Below, piece by piece: positions 25,159 to 34,600 of a stretch of DNA of 51,145 nt. The DNA is from Bacteroidales bacterium UBA1715 (GTDB taxonomy: Bacteria > Bacteroidota > Bacteroidia > Bacteroidales > UBA1715): positions 1-51,145 of the forward strand of contig DCIX01000019.1 of the NCBI GenBank assembly GCA_002317135.1, given 5' to 3'. The notes under the pieces are model-generated. The model saw nothing but the letters and a program-made list of their open reading frames with translations. It made no database searches and had not been told where the DNA came from. Each line of letters opens with the position of its first letter. The first letter of the stretch is position 1. The translations under genes were made by a program, and so were the position numbers.

Positions 25159-25545
25159 ATGGAAGTAATCAACGCATTAGGCAGAAGAAAATCTGCAATT
25201 GCAAGAATTTATGTGAAAGAAGGTAAAGGCCAAATCACAATCAACAACCGTGAGTTGGATAACTACTTCGCAGAAGACCGTCTTCGTTTCATCGTAAAAC
25301 AACCTTTGGCTCTTCTTGCAAAAGAAGCTGACTTCGATATTAAGGTTAACCTTTGCGGTGGCGGTATTAAAGGTCAAGCAGAAGCTGTTCGTTTGGCAAT
25401 TGCGAGAGCAATGGTAAAAATGGACGAAGAAAATAAGAGTCCTCTTAAAAAACAAGGATTCCTAACTCGTGACCCACGTGAGGTTGAACGTAAGAAACCA
25501 GGTCAAAAGAAAGCACGTAAAAGATTTCAATTTAGTAAACGTTAG
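25159..25545 (+). CDS. rpsI: 30S ribosomal protein S9
   Basis: A 128-residue uS9. It begins MEVINALGRRKSAIARIYVKEGKG and ends in the conserved basic tail KKPGQKKARKRFQFSKR whose final Lys/Arg reaches the P-site tRNA. GGGIKGQAEAVRLAIARAM is also typical. It is second gene in the L13-S9-S2-EF-Ts cluster. Confidence 0.97.
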   Translation: MEVINALGRRKSAIARIYVKEGKGQITINNRELDNYFAEDRLRFIVKQPLALLAKEADFDIKVNLCGGGIKGQAEAVRLAIARAMVKMDEENKSPLKKQGFLTRDPREVERKKPGQKKARKRFQFSKR

Positions 25546-25656
25546 TATTATAAACTTATTCGAATTAGAGCGTTGTTTAGACTCAAAATTTGCAAGACCA
25601 TCGGTGTCGGTGCTACTTGTGAATTGCTTTAATATTGAATGCAAACAACAAAAAAT
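25546..25656 (+). promoter_or_regulatory. S9-S2 intergenic region, possible S2 leader
   Basis: A 111-base gap inside an otherwise tight ribosomal operon. CAAG (25592-25595) can pair with CTTG (25617-25620), and ACC with GGT inside it, leaving a loop with the sequence atcggtgtc. No good promoter is seen. The unusual length and GC-richer core suggest an RNA element controlling S2/EF-Ts, but the pairing is weak. Confidence 0.35.
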
Positions 25657-26451
25657 ATGGCAAGAGCAGAATTTGAAGAATTGCTAGAAGCAGGTGTACA
25701 TTTCGGTCACCTAAAAAGAAAATGGCATCCAGCTATGGCTCCATACATCTTTATGGAGAAGAATGGTATCCACATTATAGATCTTCACAAAACAGTTGTA
25801 AAGATTGATGAGTCGGCTGAAGCCCTTAAAAAAATCGCTAAATCAGGACGTAAAATCTTGTTCGTAGCAACAAAAAAACAAGCTAAGGATATCGTTGCTG
25901 AAAAAGTACAATCAATTGGTATGCCTTACATCACAGAACGTTGGAGTGGTGGTATGTTGACTAACTTCCCAACTATTAGAAAAGCTGTGAAAAAAATGTC
26001 TTCTATCGATAAGATGGAACAAGATGGAACGTTCGCTTCTCTTTCAAAACGTGAAGTTTTACAAATCAACCGTCAACGTGAAAAACTACAAAAGAACTTA
26101 GGAAGCATCGTGAGCTTAACTCGTCTTCCTGCTGCATTGTTCGTAGTTGACGTTGTTCGTGAACATATTGCAATCAAAGAAGCTACTCGTTTGGGTATTC
26201 CAGTATTTGCAATCGTTGATACAAACGCCGATCCAAACTTGGTTGATTTCGCAATCCCAGGAAATGATGATGCTGCAAAATCTGTAGATGTAATCCTTTC
26301 TAAAGTTTGTGCTGCTATCCAAGAAGGTTTGGACGAAAGAAAAGTAGAAAAAGATAAAGAAGTAGTAGAAGTTGCTGCTAAGGCAGAAGCTGAAGAGGCT
26401 GAAGCAAAACCAGCAAGAAAAACTGCAGCAAGAAAAACTGCAAAAAAATAA
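25657..26451 (+). CDS. rpsB: 30S ribosomal protein S2
   Basis: A 264-residue uS2. The start ATG at 25657 gives MARAEFEELLEAGVHFGHLKRKWHPAMAPYIF, the normal beginning; the ATG at 25639 would add six residues not usual for the family. The motifs TERWSGGMLTNF, LPAALFVVDVVREHIAIKEA and GIPVFAIVDTNADP are diagnostic. The C-terminus carries an Ala/Lys/Glu-rich extension, common in Bacteroidota S2. It is followed by tsf after six bases. Confidence 0.97.
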   Translation: MARAEFEELLEAGVHFGHLKRKWHPAMAPYIFMEKNGIHIIDLHKTVVKIDESAEALKKIAKSGRKILFVATKKQAKDIVAEKVQSIGMPYITERWSGGMLTNFPTIRKAVKKMSSIDKMEQDGTFASLSKREVLQINRQREKLQKNLGSIVSLTRLPAALFVVDVVREHIAIKEATRLGIPVFAIVDTNADPNLVDFAIPGNDDAAKSVDVILSKVCAAIQEGLDERKVEKDKEVVEVAAKAEAEEAEAKPARKTAARKTAKK

Positions 26452-26457
26452 TTGAAT

Positions 26458-27447
26458 ATGGCTATAACTGCATCTGATATTGCAAAGCTTCGTGGTATGA
26501 CAGGCGCTGGTCTTATGGACTGTAAAGGTGCCTTGACAGAAGCTGAAGGTGATTTCGATAAAGCTATTGAAATCCTTCGTAAAAAAGGTCAAAAAATTGC
26601 TAGCAAACGTCAAGACCGTGATGCTAAAGAAGGTTGCGTACTAAGTGGCGTAACTGCTGATGGCAAAACTGCTGTTATCGTTTGTGTAAATTGCGAAACA
26701 GACTTCGTTGCTAAAAACGGTGATTTCATCGCATTTACTCAATCTGTTCTTGATGTTGCTTTGAATGTTCTTCCAGCTAATGCAGAAGAATTAAAACAAC
26801 AAGAAATCGGTGGTCGTAAAATTGCTGATTTGTTGACAGACCAAATGGGTAAAATTGGTGAAAAAATTGATTTAGGTTGCTATGAAAAAGTAACTTCTGA
26901 ACAATCATTCGCTTACACTCACATGGGTAACAAACTTGCAACTGTTGTTGGTTTCAACGCTTCTGTTGCCGATGCTCAAGTTGGTAAGGATGTTGCTATG
27001 CAAGTTGCTGCAATGAGTCCAGTAGCTGTTGATCAAAACGATGTTCCACAATCAGTAATTGATTCGGAAATCGAAATCGCTAAAGAAAAAACAGTTCAAG
27101 AACAAATTCAAAAAGCAATTGACGTAGAACTTAAGAAAGCTGGTATCAATCCTAACCATGTTGATTCAGAAGACCACATGGCTTCTAACGCTGCAAAAGG
27201 ATGGATTACAGAAGAACAGGTTGCTCAAGCAAAAGCTATCATTGCTAAAGTAACAGAAGAAAAGAAAAACAGCATTCCTGCTGCTATGGTTGAAAACATT
27301 GCAAAAGGTCGTTTGAATAAATTCTTCAAAGAATCTACATTGATGAACCAAGAATTTGTGAAAGATTCAAAAATGACTATTGCTCAATATTTGGAATCTG
27401 CACAAAAAGGTTTGAAAGTAACAGGTTTCAAACGTTTTGGTCTTTAA
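26458..27447 (+). CDS. tsf: Elongation factor Ts
   Basis: Guanine-nucleotide exchange factor for EF-Tu, 329 residues. It begins MAITASDIAKLRGMTGAGLMDCKGALTEAEGDFDKAIEILRKKG, the UBA-like domain with the family signature. VNCETDFVAKNGDFIAF is the core contact motif with EF-Tu (the TDFV residues). A second core subdomain follows at about 160-310. The ATG at 26458 is preferred to the TTG six bases earlier. A strong terminator follows. Confidence 0.97.
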   Translation: MAITASDIAKLRGMTGAGLMDCKGALTEAEGDFDKAIEILRKKGQKIASKRQDRDAKEGCVLSGVTADGKTAVIVCVNCETDFVAKNGDFIAFTQSVLDVALNVLPANAEELKQQEIGGRKIADLLTDQMGKIGEKIDLGCYEKVTSEQSFAYTHMGNKLATVVGFNASVADAQVGKDVAMQVAAMSPVAVDQNDVPQSVIDSEIEIAKEKTVQEQIQKAIDVELKKAGINPNHVDSEDHMASNAAKGWITEEQVAQAKAIIAKVTEEKKNSIPAAMVENIAKGRLNKFFKESTLMNQEFVKDSKMTIAQYLESAQKGLKVTGFKRFGL

Positions 27448-27466
27448 TATTTAGAAATCAAAAAAG

Positions 27467-27501
27467 AAAAGGAGAGTTTTATATAAGCTCTCCTTTTTTT
27501 T
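27467..27501 (+). terminator. Terminator of the ribosomal/EF-Ts operon
   Basis: AAAGGAGAG (27468-27476) pairs with CTCTCCTTT (27488-27496) around an 11-base loop, followed by a long T-run. Confidence 0.9.
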
Positions 27502-27532
27502 TATATATTAGTCGCACAAATACTTAACTAAA

Positions 27533-28240
27533 ATGGTTTACAAGAAAATCTTATTGAAATTTAGCGGAGAGTCTTTGTTGGCCGAAGATGGCTATTGTAT
27601 TGACTCCGATAAATTAATGAAATATGCATATCAAGTAAAAGAAGTAATTGACCTTGGGGTGCGTGTTGCTGTTGTTATTGGCGGTGGTAACATTTATCGA
27701 GGATTAAATAGTAAAAATAGTGGTTTTGATAGAGTGAAGGGCGACTATATGGGCATGTTAGCCACTGTGATTAATGCTATGGCTCTTCATTCTGCATTGG
27801 AAACAATTAATGTAAAATCTCGTGTGTTAACGGGAATAAAGATGGAACCTGTTGGAGAAGCATATTCTCAACGTAAGGTTCAAGATGCATTTGAACAAAA
27901 TGAAGTTGTAATCTTTGGTGGAGGAACAGGAAATCCATTTTTTACAACTGATTCTGCTGCTGCACTTCGTGCCGTAGAAATTGGAGCAGATGTGTTGTTG
28001 AAGGGAACTCGTGTTGATGGAGTGTACGATTCTGACCCAGAAAAAAATCCAAATGCGGTAAAATTTGACGAAATAACTTTTGATGAAGCATACGCAAAAG
28101 GATTAAAGATTATGGACTTGACTGCATTTACAATGTGTAAGGAAAATAATCTTCCTATTATTGTTTTTAATGTTGGTGACGAAACTTCGTTAAAGAAAAT
28201 TGTGTCTGGTTCTAAGATAGGTACAATCATAAAAAAATAA
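27533..28240 (+). CDS. pyrH: UMP kinase
   Basis: Hexameric bacterial uridylate kinase of the amino-acid kinase fold, 235 residues. It begins YKKILLKFSGESLLAEDGYCIDSDKL with the KxSGE nucleotide motif, then VAVVIGGGNIYRGLNSKNSGFDRVKGDYMGMLATVINAMAL and IFGGGTGNPFFTTDSAAALRAVEIGADVLLKGTRVDGVYDSDPEKNP, all diagnostic. It makes UDP for nucleotide pools. It lies downstream of tsf, as in many bacteria, and ten bases before the FISUMP lipoprotein gene. Confidence 0.96.
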   Translation: MVYKKILLKFSGESLLAEDGYCIDSDKLMKYAYQVKEVIDLGVRVAVVIGGGNIYRGLNSKNSGFDRVKGDYMGMLATVINAMALHSALETINVKSRVLTGIKMEPVGEAYSQRKVQDAFEQNEVVIFGGGTGNPFFTTDSAAALRAVEIGADVLLKGTRVDGVYDSDPEKNPNAVKFDEITFDEAYAKGLKIMDLTAFTMCKENNLPIIVFNVGDETSLKKIVSGSKIGTIIKK

Positions 28241-28250
28241 ATCGTTAGCT

Positions 28251-29540
28251 ATGAAGCGTTTATTGTATGTTACATTTGCATGTTCTTTGGTTTGCACTCT
28301 TTCGTGTAAAAGAAACAATGGTAAAGATGTTCCAGAGGGCTACATTGAATATCAAGGTGAATTGTTGAAACAAACAGAACCACTTCGATACGACTCGAAT
28401 GGTGATGGAGTAATTGATGAAAAGGATAAATCGATAGAAATCCTTGGGACAAACTTGAACATTACTCAGGCACCAGATGGAAAAGCTTTTTATCAAGGTT
28501 CGAATTCTGGTAATGGTGGTGAAGGTTCTGGCGAAGGAACAGGTGAAGGTGGAAGTTCTAACCCATCTGCATCGGAATCCAAAGTTCCTGTGGGAGAAAA
28601 ACTATGTTATCTTGATTTAGAAAAGTATTGCACGAAAAATGGTGGCTTGTATGCATTTGAGACAACAGTAAATACAGCTCAATCAGATGTAAAAACTTCT
28701 ATTTCTTCTGTTGATGCAAACCAAAATTCTATTCCTGATTATATAGAAGAAATTCGTAGTTCTGCGGCTATTAGCTCTTTGGCTACAACATATTCAAAGA
28801 AATTCTCTAAAGAAACAGAACAAGCGTTGGAAAAAGCCTCTGATAATGCTCAAATTAGTGAAGCTTATCTTGCAGAATGTATAAAACAAGCTATAATTGT
28901 TGCTTTAGAGGAAGCGTTATATGAATCAAGTGAATCTGTTGATATAACAAGTGTAGAAACGGTTGTTAAGACTCGTGTAACAAGTGCTGTCGCAGAGGCT
29001 GTGAATGAAGTTGGTATGTATGAAAAGATAGATAAGGTAAAACTTGCTGAAATTACAGCATCGGTATCTACCAAAGTTTCAGAAGCGGTTGCTGACCATG
29101 TTGCTACTTCTGTTTCAACAGCTATTCTTTCGCAATATGAATCTCAACTTGCCAGTGGTGCTATTCAAAAAGTTCAAGGTATTTGTCCGAATGGATATCA
29201 TATTCCATCTGATGTTGAATGGATGATATTTGAACAGGCTCTTGGAATGTCGGCAGCAGATTTAACAAAATGTGGTGAAACAGAAATTACTCGTGGTGCT
29301 GATGCACAAGTTGTTAAGAAAATGGTTGACAATTTTGGCTTTAATTTCGGTGGTTATGCAAGTATCAATGGTACATACGCTCAACGTGGGGAAGCGGGCG
29401 TATATTGGTCTTCAACAACTGGAACGGATTTAAAAGGTGACTATGTTTGGGTTCGTCAAATTGATACAAGTTATAGCGGTGTTGTTCGCTTTAAAATGTA
29501 TGAAAAGTCGGGCTTAAGCATTCGATGCTTTAAAGATTAG
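28251..29540 (+). CDS. FISUMP-domain lipoprotein with EF-hand-like loop
   Basis: A 429-residue lipoprotein (lipobox CTLSC, Cys19). Residues 48-59 hold DSNGDGVIDEKD, a Ca-binding EF-hand/dockerin-type loop, followed by a Gly/Glu/Ser-rich linker (84-110). A helical region (about 130-290) is rich in Ala/Ser/Val. The C-terminal 130 residues are a FISUMP domain (IQKVQGICPNGYHIPSDVEWMIFEQ ... GVYWSSTTG ... SGVVRFKMYEKSGLSIRCFKD). FISUMP domains are lectin-like and common in surface proteins of Bacteroidota and Fibrobacter. It lies ten bases after pyrH and before a terminator; the pairing looks accidental. Confidence 0.85.
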   Translation: MKRLLYVTFACSLVCTLSCKRNNGKDVPEGYIEYQGELLKQTEPLRYDSNGDGVIDEKDKSIEILGTNLNITQAPDGKAFYQGSNSGNGGEGSGEGTGEGGSSNPSASESKVPVGEKLCYLDLEKYCTKNGGLYAFETTVNTAQSDVKTSISSVDANQNSIPDYIEEIRSSAAISSLATTYSKKFSKETEQALEKASDNAQISEAYLAECIKQAIIVALEEALYESSESVDITSVETVVKTRVTSAVAEAVNEVGMYEKIDKVKLAEITASVSTKVSEAVADHVATSVSTAILSQYESQLASGAIQKVQGICPNGYHIPSDVEWMIFEQALGMSAADLTKCGETEITRGADAQVVKKMVDNFGFNFGGYASINGTYAQRGEAGVYWSSTTGTDLKGDYVWVRQIDTSYSGVVRFKMYEKSGLSIRCFKD

Positions 29541-29552
29541 AAACAAACTTAG

Positions 29553-29583
29553 CAGCCACGACAATTGTTGTGGCTGTTTTTTT
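29553..29583 (+). terminator. Terminator after the FISUMP gene
   Basis: AGCCACGACAA and TTGTTGTGGCT (29554-29575) form an 11-bp palindromic stem (one G-T pair) followed by seven T. It lies just before the radC start at 29597. Confidence 0.88.
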
Positions 29584-29596
29584 ATTACGCAACATC

Positions 29597-30280
29597 ATGA
29601 ACAACTCAATTAAGAATTGGGCGGAGGCAGACCGTCCACGCGAAAAAATGATGCAACATGGAGTATCGGTGCTAACCGAGACAGAGTTGCTTGCAATTAT
29701 TATTGGTAGCGGAACGAAAGATGAATCAGCGTTGGATTTGTCGAAAAAGTTATTTGCTTATGCTCATAATAACTTACATGAGATGAGCAAGTTTAGTCTT
29801 GAAGATTTTACGAAGGTAAAAGGTATTGGACCAGCAAAAGCGGTTTCGTTGCTTGCTACTTTTGAACTTGGTCGAAGGAGGAGTCTTGCGGAAGTGGGTA
29901 CCAAAGATTCCATTCGTTCTAGTAAAGAAATTTATTCTATTATGCATTCCAAAATAGGGGACCTTTCTCATGAAGAATTTTGGGCCATTTATTTGAATAA
30001 TAAGAATGTGGTAATTGGTATGAAACGCATTAGTTCCGGTGGTGTGAATCAAACAATTGTCGACACAAAAATCATTGCAAAACATGCTATTACGTTGTTG
30101 GCAACGGGCATAATTGTTTGTCATAATCATCCTGCGGAAAATTGTAGTCCGAGCAGACAGGATACAGAAATAACAAACCAGATTAAAGAAGCCGTAAAGT
30201 TGATAGATTGTCGGTTGTTAGATCATATAATTGTTTCTGGCACAACCTACTATAGCTTTTGCGACGAAGGATTGCTTTAG
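29597..30280 (+). CDS. radC: RadC-family JAB/MPN protein
   Basis: A 227-residue RadC-like protein. An N-terminal helix-hairpin-helix region (VKGIGPAKAVSLLATFELGRR, about 73-95) precedes the JAB1/MPN metalloprotease-like domain with the Zn ligands in HNHPAENCSPSRQD (H-x-H and the later Asp) and the Glu of SHEEFWAIYL. The start is set at ATG 29597, because the upstream in-frame region is the terminator's T-run. The function is still unclear despite the name. Its stop codon overlaps the stop codon of the convergent propeller gene. Confidence 0.92.
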   Translation: MNNSIKNWAEADRPREKMMQHGVSVLTETELLAIIIGSGTKDESALDLSKKLFAYAHNNLHEMSKFSLEDFTKVKGIGPAKAVSLLATFELGRRRSLAEVGTKDSIRSSKEIYSIMHSKIGDLSHEEFWAIYLNNKNVVIGMKRISSGGVNQTIVDTKIIAKHAITLLATGIIVCHNHPAENCSPSRQDTEITNQIKEAVKLIDCRLLDHIIVSGTTYYSFCDEGLL

Positions 30281-31335
30281 TTTCTTTTTCTTATGAAAAA
30301 TGCTTTCCCATTGGTTGTCGCACAAAAAATGCTACCATCGTCTAAAATGATAGGAGAAGAGAAAATTTTCCCGTAAAGACAGACTTTATCTATTACTTCT
30401 CCAGTGACAGATAGGATATAGAGATGTTTGTCGTATGAACCAACTACAGCATTGTCGTTGTTGAAAATTGATGCAGATGAAACGACTCGTTTCTTGGTTG
30501 GGATTTCTGCTACTTTTTGTCCAGTTTGATCTATGATATAGATGTTTTTATCGAAGGAACCACATATAATGTTTCCATTCGTAAACTGTTGTGGAGAAGC
30601 GTGAATCTTTCCGTTTGTTTCAAAAAACCATAGAAGTTTTCCCGACGAGGAAATAGAGTATAGTCGATTGTCGTATGAACCAAATACAATAGTGGAATCA
30701 GAAAGAGGAAGTGCTTTTGAATGCATTACCCAACCAGTGGTATTATAACTAGAAATAAGTTTACCGTTCTTGTCAAAGAAATACATAGTTTTATCGTTGC
30801 TGCCAACGCATACTTGATTTTCTCCCAATTTTGTTGGGCTTCCATGAGTGAATTTATCTATAGGAGAGAGGAAAATGCTGTCGGAATGTATGTTATAATA
30901 CCAAAGTCCTTTGGAGGCTGTCGCAAACGAAACCCAGTTGTCGTCGAGTTGCACAGGGTTTGTGAAAACTCTTCCTCCGGGACGGATTGTCTTGTGGATT
31001 TTGCCGTCTTCTGTGAAAAAGTACATGTTCCCATCGTACGAACCAATTGCAATGAGTGAGTCATACACAATTTCTGGAGTCGCATGTACCCAAAGTTTTG
31101 TGCGAAATACATTTTTGATGGAATCAGGTGTTAGGAAATATATTGATTTCTTGTGCGTTCCTAATACAACAGTATTGTTTTCTGTTTTTATTGGCGTTGA
31201 GTAAGCAGCACCTTTTATTTTTATTTCTGTAATCTCATAATTCCCTTGATTTGTCTTGGATACAAGACCCTCGTGACTTGCACACGATGTTGCAAGTAGG
31301 GAACAAATTGTTATGTAGCAAAGTAATCGTTTCAT
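30277..31335 (-). CDS. Beta-propeller (PQQ-like repeat) lipoprotein
   Basis: A 352-residue lipoprotein (MKRLLCYITICSLLATSC, lipidated Cys18). At least seven repeats of about 42 residues each are readable with the core V-x-G-S-Y-D-x-x-L-Y-x-x-x-x-x-G: TVVLGTHKKSIYFL, IAIGSYDGNMYFFTEDGKI, VCVGSNDKTMYFFDKNGKL, IVFGSYDNRLYSISSSGKL, IICGSFDKNIYIIDQTGQK, AVVGSYDKHLYILSVTGEV and IFCATTNGKAFFI. This suggests a seven- or eight-bladed propeller of the PQQ/BamB-like class. A BamB-type role in barrel assembly is possible but not shown. The start is the ATG at 31335, not the TTG six bases upstream. Confidence 0.85.
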   Translation of the reverse strand: MKRLLCYITICSLLATSCASHEGLVSKTNQGNYEITEIKIKGAAYSTPIKTENNTVVLGTHKKSIYFLTPDSIKNVFRTKLWVHATPEIVYDSLIAIGSYDGNMYFFTEDGKIHKTIRPGGRVFTNPVQLDDNWVSFATASKGLWYYNIHSDSIFLSPIDKFTHGSPTKLGENQVCVGSNDKTMYFFDKNGKLISSYNTTGWVMHSKALPLSDSTIVFGSYDNRLYSISSSGKLLWFFETNGKIHASPQQFTNGNIICGSFDKNIYIIDQTGQKVAEIPTKKRVVSSASIFNNDNAVVGSYDKHLYILSVTGEVIDKVCLYGKIFSSPIILDDGSIFCATTNGKAFFIRKRN

Positions 31336-31344
31336 AGTCAATTA

Positions 31345-31375
31345 CAAATGTATGGTTTTAATTGACAAATGACAA
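31345..31375 (-). promoter_or_regulatory. Promoter of the propeller lipoprotein gene
   Basis: On the minus strand TTG (CAA at 31373-31375) and TACATTTG (CAAATGTA at 31345-31352) lie 20 bases apart; the ATG is at 31335, nine bases after the -7 box. Confidence 0.6.
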
Positions 31376-31555
31376 TTGATAATGGATAATTATTGTTGTA
31401 AAATATACAAATTACTATTACTTGAATTGTGAATTTTTGAAGTTGAGTTGCAACTTTCTTTTATTAATAGGTTTGTTGGTTGTCTTAGTGTATTTTATAC
31501 CATATACGTTCGTAGAATTTGTTACTGAAAAGCGAATAAAAACGAATAAAATTCG

Positions 31556-31563
31556 TACCTTTG
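31556..31563 (+). promoter_or_regulatory. -7 box of the giant gene
   Basis: TACCTTTG matches the -7 consensus, but no -33 element is present at the normal distance. A CGAATAAA direct repeat with 10-base spacing occupies that position, as might be expected for activator-dependent expression. The leader to the ATG at 31639 is about 70 bases. Confidence 0.5.
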
Positions 31564-31638
31564 AAAGCTTTTTATACAATGATAAAAATGAAACTTTTTT
31601 CTTGTAAAAGAGTCTTTTTATAATAACGTTTTTTTGAT

Positions 31639-34600
31639 ATGAAAAAATATATATCGGCATTTGTATATGCGTTGTTCGTTGTTCTTGCAGTAGAGGCACA
31701 AAACGAAGTGACAGTTCATATAAATTCTGGAAATCCAGCATTCCCGTTCCCGCAATTTCTTTCCTATAGTTATGGTGAAAATCACACTTTGGACAATTTG
31801 GGTACTGTTAACCCTGAGGGTGTTGTTCATGCCGAAATGGAACAAGATATTCGTGACGCATACCAGATTTTTGCTAATGAATGGACATATACAGGTGATG
31901 AAGTTAACGGTGTAAAGTATATCCGTGGTAATTTAGGTTGTCCATACGACTGTCGTGAAGGTGATGGATATTCTCTTTTGGCAGCGGCAATTATGGGTGA
32001 CAAGGTTTCGTTTGATGGTTTGTGGATGTGTGTTCACGATAAGTCAAGAGTAAAACAACCTCGATATATTGATGGTGTGGTATTTTCACCAGATTATGGT
32101 TATGGTGATTTCTCTATCAAGGATAATCAAGATGCAGCAACCGATGGTGACGTGGATATCGCTTTAGCTTTGTATATTGCTTGGCGTCAGTGGGGTGATT
32201 TTATGGGTGTGAATGATTCAAAAGGCAATCCGATTTCGTATAAGAAAGAACTTATTGATGTATTGAAAGGTTTCATTCATTTGCAAACACGTTTCCCTGA
32301 TGATGGTGAACCTCGTCGTTATCTTTCAGGTGAGATTGGGTTGGATGGGTATTTGAAAAATGGTAATACGTGGCCGGAAGCATCAAATTATGTGACGCAG
32401 AATCCTATGACAGTTGATGGCATATTAATGCGTCCAGAGTTTGCGGGGCCTACAAATATTCACTCCGATTATTTGGCACCTTCGTATTTTAGAGAATTTT
32501 ATGATTTGTTGGGAGAATTGAATCCAGAAGGTGTGTCTGAATTTGAGAGAAATCAATTTAAACGTTGTGAAGCATCTTCGGATTGGTTAGTAGGTAATTG
32601 GATTTCGCAAAATCCAAAATATATTTTCGTGGGTGAGGAAACCACGGTAAATGAGGCATCGGCTTCAGTAACAGTTCATGCTGGAAATCAAGGTGGTCGT
32701 TTCCGTTCTGTTTGGCGTACGGCTATGAACTATGTTTGGCACGGAAATCCGGACTATACATGGGATCCTGTAACCCATACATTGAAAAATACTTCAAACA
32801 CATACGAGTATGATGGAGCTGTTCGCTATTCTCAGTTTATGAATGATCCTCAAAAGTGGGGTAATGCAGGGTGTACTGAATTTGGTGGAGGACCGTCTGT
32901 GACATATAAAGGCCCTGCAACATTGCATTGGGACATTGGTCCTACAGGTGATTTTATTAAGAGTGAGTTCATTTTTAACTGGATTGCTGGTTGTGGTTCT
33001 ATGTCGGCTATTGCTGCTCAGGATATGGATTTGTTAGGAGTTTTGTATAGAACTTGTAACATAGAATGGGATGTAACAACAGGTGGTGACGGATATTTAT
33101 CTTCTGTTCCTCATTATTTTCATGGTTGGTTCCGTTTACTTGGTATGTTGACGGCAACTGGTAACCATATCGCACCTAGTCAGATGTTGCCAAAGGCAAA
33201 TATGAAGGTATATAGATCAATAGAAGATAGTTTGTCGTTTGCTTATACTGGTGATGAATTTACTTACTTTTTGGATTATAGAAACTATGGTTCTGTTGAC
33301 GGTAAGGATGTTAAAATTGTAGAACATGTTCCTGAAGATTTTATTTTTGTAAGTGCAGCTAATGGTGGTGTGTATGATGCTGCATCTCATACAGTTACAT
33401 GGGATATTGGGACAGTGCCTGGAGTGAAAACAGGTTCCATAGATGTAACAAAAGGGCAAGTTTCATATAAAGTAAAAGTTGGACCTAAAGCTTCTGGACG
33501 CTATTGTACAACAGCTGAAATTTCTTGCTCGAATGGTTTGGGATGGACATCGAATGAATATCCAAATTATGTGACTTCAACAATGCAACGTAACTGTGTT
33601 GATGTCATTAAGCGTTCTTTAATTATAGAAAAAACGGCAAATCTTGAAGAATGTAACCCGGGAAATGTTGTTACTTATACAATTAATTTCGAAAACTCTT
33701 CGGAGGCAGGTTGGTTGGACGGTGGTCGTCCTCGTGTAAATATCGGTTTCTCTAATGGTGGTTTGGCTACTCAACAAGAATGGTTGCGTTTCCGTTTGTA
33801 TAATGATGCAATAGAACCATATATCAACTATGGAAACTATCGTATTTCATACTATATGTACGATGCGGCTCGTAAAAGTTTAGGAGATCCGGGATGGGGC
33901 TGGTATACAGCAATTTATGAGGGGAAACGTTCTGCTTCTGATAAGATAAGTGTCTCGCATGAAACTGTGGTGGAAGGTTCGGATTCCTATGGTAAATGGA
34001 ATCAGCGTATGATTTTACAATTTGCTCCATTATTGGTTACAACCACTGGACATTTGAGTAACTATTATGGTATGGGAGCTCGTATTCACCGTGGTGGAAC
34101 GGAACCATTGCGTGTGGCTGGTTATATACACCCAAATCCTTGGGTTGATACTGATTTCTCTGATGACTGGTCTTGGGATGCTGCGGCACAAGGAGCAGAA
34201 GATGGAAACTATTATCCGGTTACTCCAAGTTGGCAAAGAATAGATCAGGAAACAGGAAAATCCATAGAAACTCCTGTGAATGAATATATTCCATCGGTTT
34301 GCGATGTCCCGACACACACGGTATCTAATGTCTTGGTAGAAGAATTTGATGGATATGTTTGGCGTCGAATTTTAGGAACGGGACCTATGGCTGGTCGTGA
34401 TATGTATAATGTAGTCGTGTGTGATACGTTACCAAAGGGCTTGTCGTTCTTGGCTTTTCAAAACAATTGTCCTTTGGAATCTTTTGGTGCAACAATGACG
34501 ACAAAGAAAACAGCAGATGGCCGTGATGTGATAATTTGGAAAATTCCGACCATGCAAATAAAACAGAAAGGAACTATAAAATATACGGCAACGGCAACAT

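Larger units (their letters stand above)
31336..31638. other. Divergent intergenic region before the giant gene
   Basis: 303 bases without a supported gene. It holds the minus-strand propeller-gene promoter, the dispersed repeat at 31360-31395 (motifs attgacaaatgacaattg and ataatggataatt) and the -7 box of the giant gene. A direct repeat CGAATAAA sits at 31533 and 31543 with an inverted ATTCG at 31551. A TTG-initiated reading frame at 31422-31607 with one hydrophobic stretch is not supported as a gene because it overlaps the -7 box. Confidence 0.6.

Noticed and set aside
26116..26613. 165-codon minus-strand frame across the S2/EF-Ts junction
   Set aside because: Antisense shadow of two strongly supported genes; its Ser/Phe/Cys-rich composition is the complement of Lys/Ala-rich coding sequence.
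31422..31607. Plus-strand 61-codon frame with a hydrophobic stretch before the giant gene
   Set aside because: It starts with TTG, has no promoter of its own, overlaps the -7 box of the giant gene and shows no recognisable family pattern.
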